From positions 248,001-312,000 of the forward strand of contig NZ_STGM01000004.1 in the NCBI RefSeq assembly GCF_004854025.1: 64,000 nucleotides of DNA, written 5' to 3'. Below the pieces are notes generated by a model. The model worked only from the letters and a program-made list of their open reading frames with translations. It was not told where the DNA came from and did not search any database. Origin of the DNA: Microbacterium hydrothermale. Lineage in GTDB: Bacteria > Actinomycetota > Actinomycetes > Actinomycetales > Microbacteriaceae. How positions within the stretch are numbered: the first letter of the stretch is position 1; each line of letters starts with the position of its first letter. Positions 61,999 to 64,000 of the stretch are shown here, piece by piece. The translations under genes were made by a program, and so were the position numbers.

Positions 61999-63093
61999 TC
62001 AGGCGTCGGCGGCGGCGGCGTCCTTCTCGGCGAGATCGATCACGGGCGCGAGCTCCGCACGCGTGAGGCGGATCCAGGGGCCGGCCGGATCGATCAGGAT
62101 GCCGGTGAGCGCGGGATCGCTGGCCAGAGCCTTCGACAGCTGGGCACGCGAGATGGGCAGCGGCTGGTCGCCGCGACCGAGCGCGAGGAGCTCGAGCGGG
62201 TGCGTGAACACCTCGAGGAAGCGCTCGCCCGCCGCCGAGCGCGACTCGGCGACACCGATCGGTCCGCCCTCTTCGGTGCGGTTCACCGCGATCCACATCG
62301 GCGCCTCGGCCACGATGGCGTCGACCACCGTCGAGACCGTCTCGTCGGTGCGGGTCTCGCACAGCGCGGTCTTGATGCGCAGTTCGGGGTCGACCTCGGC
62401 GACCATGCGTTCCAGCAGCGCCTTCGGCAGCACCGCGCGGTTGTCGCCCGAGGCCGGGTCGAGCACGATGCCCGCGTAGGGGCCGCCGAGCACGTGACGC
62501 AGCAGCGCCATGACCGGCTGCCCCATCGCGGAGGTGTCGTGGTCGCCGTCGGCTTCGACGCTCGCGCGCAGGGCGAGCCCGCCGCTGTACGCGAGGACGA
62601 GCTGCTCGTCGCCGCGGTTGGCGACGGCGAGCGGGATGTCCTTGCCCTCCGCGAGCAGCGCCCGCGCGTCGCCCTTCACCCGCAGGAACACGTGGCCCTG
62701 CAAGAGCTGACGAGCGACGTTGAGCAGCTGCGCCGGCTCCGGCTGGCCCGAGATCTCGGCGAGAGCGTTGCCGAGCAGCGCGTTGTCGCGCAGGCCCTGG
62801 ACGGTCTCGGGAGCCTCGGGGGCCTCCATCGGCCCGGGCTGACGGGCCGAGGGGCGCGCGGCGACCGGCGGTGCGTTGGTCAGCGTCGGGGCGGGTTCCG
62901 GCGCGGCGCCGACGCCGCGGAACGACGACATCGAGATGCCGACGGCGGGCGCGGCTTCCGCGGGAGCCTCGGGAGTGGTGTCGGCGGCAGGAGCGGCGTC
63001 GCTCGGGCCGGAGGGATCGACCGGCTGTTCGCCCGGTTCGATCGCGGAGTCGGGGCGGTCGTCGGACTTCTTGCGGCGCGAGAAGAGAGCCAT
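61999..63093 (-). CDS. SseB-family protein
   Basis: A 364-residue protein. The first 130 residues are a disordered Ala/Pro/Glu-rich head after MALFSRRKKSDD. The rest is SseB-like (ALLGNALAEISGQPEPAQLLNVARQLLQGHVFLRVKGDARALLAEGKDIPLAVANRGDEQLVLAYSG), with a second domain near the C-terminus. Actinobacterial SseB proteins have no firm function. TAGGCT ends six bases before ATG 63093, so it is probably leaderless. Confidence 0.85.
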   Translation of the reverse strand: MALFSRRKKSDDRPDSAIEPGEQPVDPSGPSDAAPAADTTPEAPAEAAPAVGISMSSFRGVGAAPEPAPTLTNAPPVAARPSARQPGPMEAPEAPETVQGLRDNALLGNALAEISGQPEPAQLLNVARQLLQGHVFLRVKGDARALLAEGKDIPLAVANRGDEQLVLAYSGGLALRASVEADGDHDTSAMGQPVMALLRHVLGGPYAGIVLDPASGDNRAVLPKALLERMVAEVDPELRIKTALCETRTDETVSTVVDAIVAEAPMWIAVNRTEEGGPIGVAESRSAAGERFLEVFTHPLELLALGRGDQPLPISRAQLSKALASDPALTGILIDPAGPWIRLTRAELAPVIDLAEKDAAAADA

Positions 63094-63204
63094 TGGTTCA
63101 GCCTAGCCGGGAGGGTCGGGCGCGGGCGCGCCTGACCGGATGGGTCGCGGGCACGGGTGCGGGCCTTGGGCGATGGGCGGCAGTTCAGGTCGTGCCGCGC
63201 CGCG

Positions 63205-63470
63205 GCGCCGGTTCGGGGTGCGGAAAATGCACCGGGGCGCACACCGACCACCCCCCTGCACGGAACACGCCCCAAAAACCCGGGGCTCGGCGCAACGCTC
63301 CGCCACAACGCCCGCACCCGACGCATCGAACCCGCGCCGTCGCCACACGCCCGGCTCGCCCGGTCCACGTTCCGGTTCATGTCGCGGCGCGCCGCCGCGC
63401 CGGTTCGGGGCGCAGAAAATGCACCGGGGCGCACACCGACCACCCCATTGCACGGAACACGCCCCAAAAC
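63205..63470. repeat. Two copies of a 75-base repeat
   Basis: Copies at 63205-63280 and 63397-63470 begin GCGCCGGTTCGGGG, contain AAAATGCACCGGGGCGCACACCGACCACCCC and end near ACGGAACACGCCCCAAAA. They differ at about five positions and are separated by 116 bases. The spacer 63094-63540 between SseB and pcrA holds no gene. Confidence 0.85.
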
Positions 63471-63540
63471 CGCTCGGGCGGGCTCAGCACGCGGCCGAAG
63501 CGAGGCGGGCCGAGCGACCGCCCCGCGCCCCTGCCTCGCG

Positions 63541-64000
63541 TCACACCTTCGCGATGGGCGCGATCTTCACCAGGAGCTTCTTCGGACCCACCGTGTCGAA
63601 GCGCACGTGCGCCACGCGCTTCGCGCCCTCGCCGGTCACGGCATCCACGCGGCCCTCGCCGAAGTCGTCGTGCCGGATGCGATCGCCCGCGGCCAGGACC
63701 ATGTCGCCGTTGTCGCGCACCTTCGCGGGGATGCGGTTCGGGAACTTGCTCGGATCCGCCGGCGCGCGCTTGGGCAGAGGCACGAGGTCGTCGCCGTACC
63801 GATTGCCACCGCCGGTCTGGCCGGGCCGACGACCGCGCGCGTTGAGGGCGCGCGACTGCGAGCCTCCGCGACCGTTGACATCGCCGGGCGACTGGCGCCA
63901 GTCGATGAGGTCGGCGGGGATCTCTTGCAGGAACCGGCTCGGCATCGCCACCGTGACCTCGCCGAACTGCGCGCGCGTCATCGCGAGCGAGATGTGCAGA
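63541..64000 (-). CDS. pcrA: C-terminus of the UvrD-like DNA helicase PcrA
   Basis: The last 150 or so residues of a superfamily 1 helicase, open at the right edge. Before the tail is LHISLAMTRAQFGEVTVAMPSRFLQEIPADLIDW, the end of the second RecA-like domain and the typical PcrA/UvrD C-terminal link. A Gly/Arg/Asn-rich linker follows. The last 50 residues (GDRIRHDDFGEGRVDAVTGEGAKRVAHVRFDTVGPKKLLVK) form the Tudor-like domain that contacts RNA polymerase in PcrA. PcrA acts in repair and transcription-replication conflict. Confidence 0.93.
   Translation of the reverse strand, partial: LHISLAMTRAQFGEVTVAMPSRFLQEIPADLIDWRQSPGDVNGRGGSQSRALNARGRRPGQTGGGNRYGDDLVPLPKRAPADPSKFPNRIPAKVRDNGDMVLAAGDRIRHDDFGEGRVDAVTGEGAKRVAHVRFDTVGPKKLLVKIAPIAKV

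Noticed and set aside
1..64000. tRNA, rRNA, integrase, transposase or prophage genes
   Set aside because: None was recognised on either strand while reading. The SIR2 segment has no adjacent integrase or tRNA attachment site.

Overview
The window looks like a chromosomal piece of a high-GC actinobacterium, most probably a Microbacterium or a close relative in Microbacteriaceae. The signs are very high third-position GC, the strong GGATGCC/GGCATCC word bias, PerM-PurN-PurH next to SucCD, and many genes that begin 6 to 8 bases after a TANNNT box, as leaderless transcripts do. These are inferences from sequence reading; no database was searched.

Layout. 1-5 kb: end of an exporter-like gene, a translationally coupled alkylation-repair pair (Ogt-type methyltransferase and an Ada/AlkA fusion), a disulfide oxidoreductase and a DUF1697 protein. 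5-14 kb: a conserved block read on the minus strand (sucC, sucD, perM, purN, purH), interrupted by an AzgA-like purine permease and a deazaflavin-type reductase. 14-16 kb: a frameshifted ABC drug-exporter pair. 16-22.4 kb: a two-component system with surrounding membrane genes that share operator-like sequences. 22.4-24.3 kb: small genes, including a 13-cysteine copper-storage-type protein. 24.3-30.5 kb: a four-gene minus-strand operon (acyl-CoA ligase, DUF3556 membrane protein, phytoene-desaturase-like flavoenzyme, PucR-type regulator). 30.7-34.6 kb: small poorly conserved genes and decayed remnants. 34.6-38.1 kb: one 1182-residue SIR2-domain protein in visibly lower-GC DNA, a candidate phage-defence gene. 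38.3-49.9 kb: assimilatory nitrate and nitrite reduction with siroheme synthesis, and GlnR-like boxes. 50-55 kb: a LysE exporter, an oxidoreductase with a ligand-less Rieske-like tail, a TetR regulator and an acyl-CoA dehydrogenase. 55-61 kb: an AI-2E exporter, two DNA-ligase-related repair genes and an MFS/HTH divergent pair. 61-64 kb: a DUF1684 protein, an SseB protein and the end of pcrA.

How genes work together. NarK imports nitrate, the molybdopterin enzyme and its flavoprotein reduce it to nitrite, and NirBD reduces nitrite to ammonium with siroheme made by CysG, the HemD fusion and the CbiX-type chelatase encoded next to it. PurH and PurN act in de novo purine synthesis, beside a purine permease.

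The most unusual non-gene signal is a set of long intergenic hairpins (5198-5264, 11588-11674, 57569-57643, and a weaker one at 53559-53614). In the three clear cases each arm holds two copies of a short word, spaced 18-20 bases apart, and all three lie between convergent genes. The word differs between elements.
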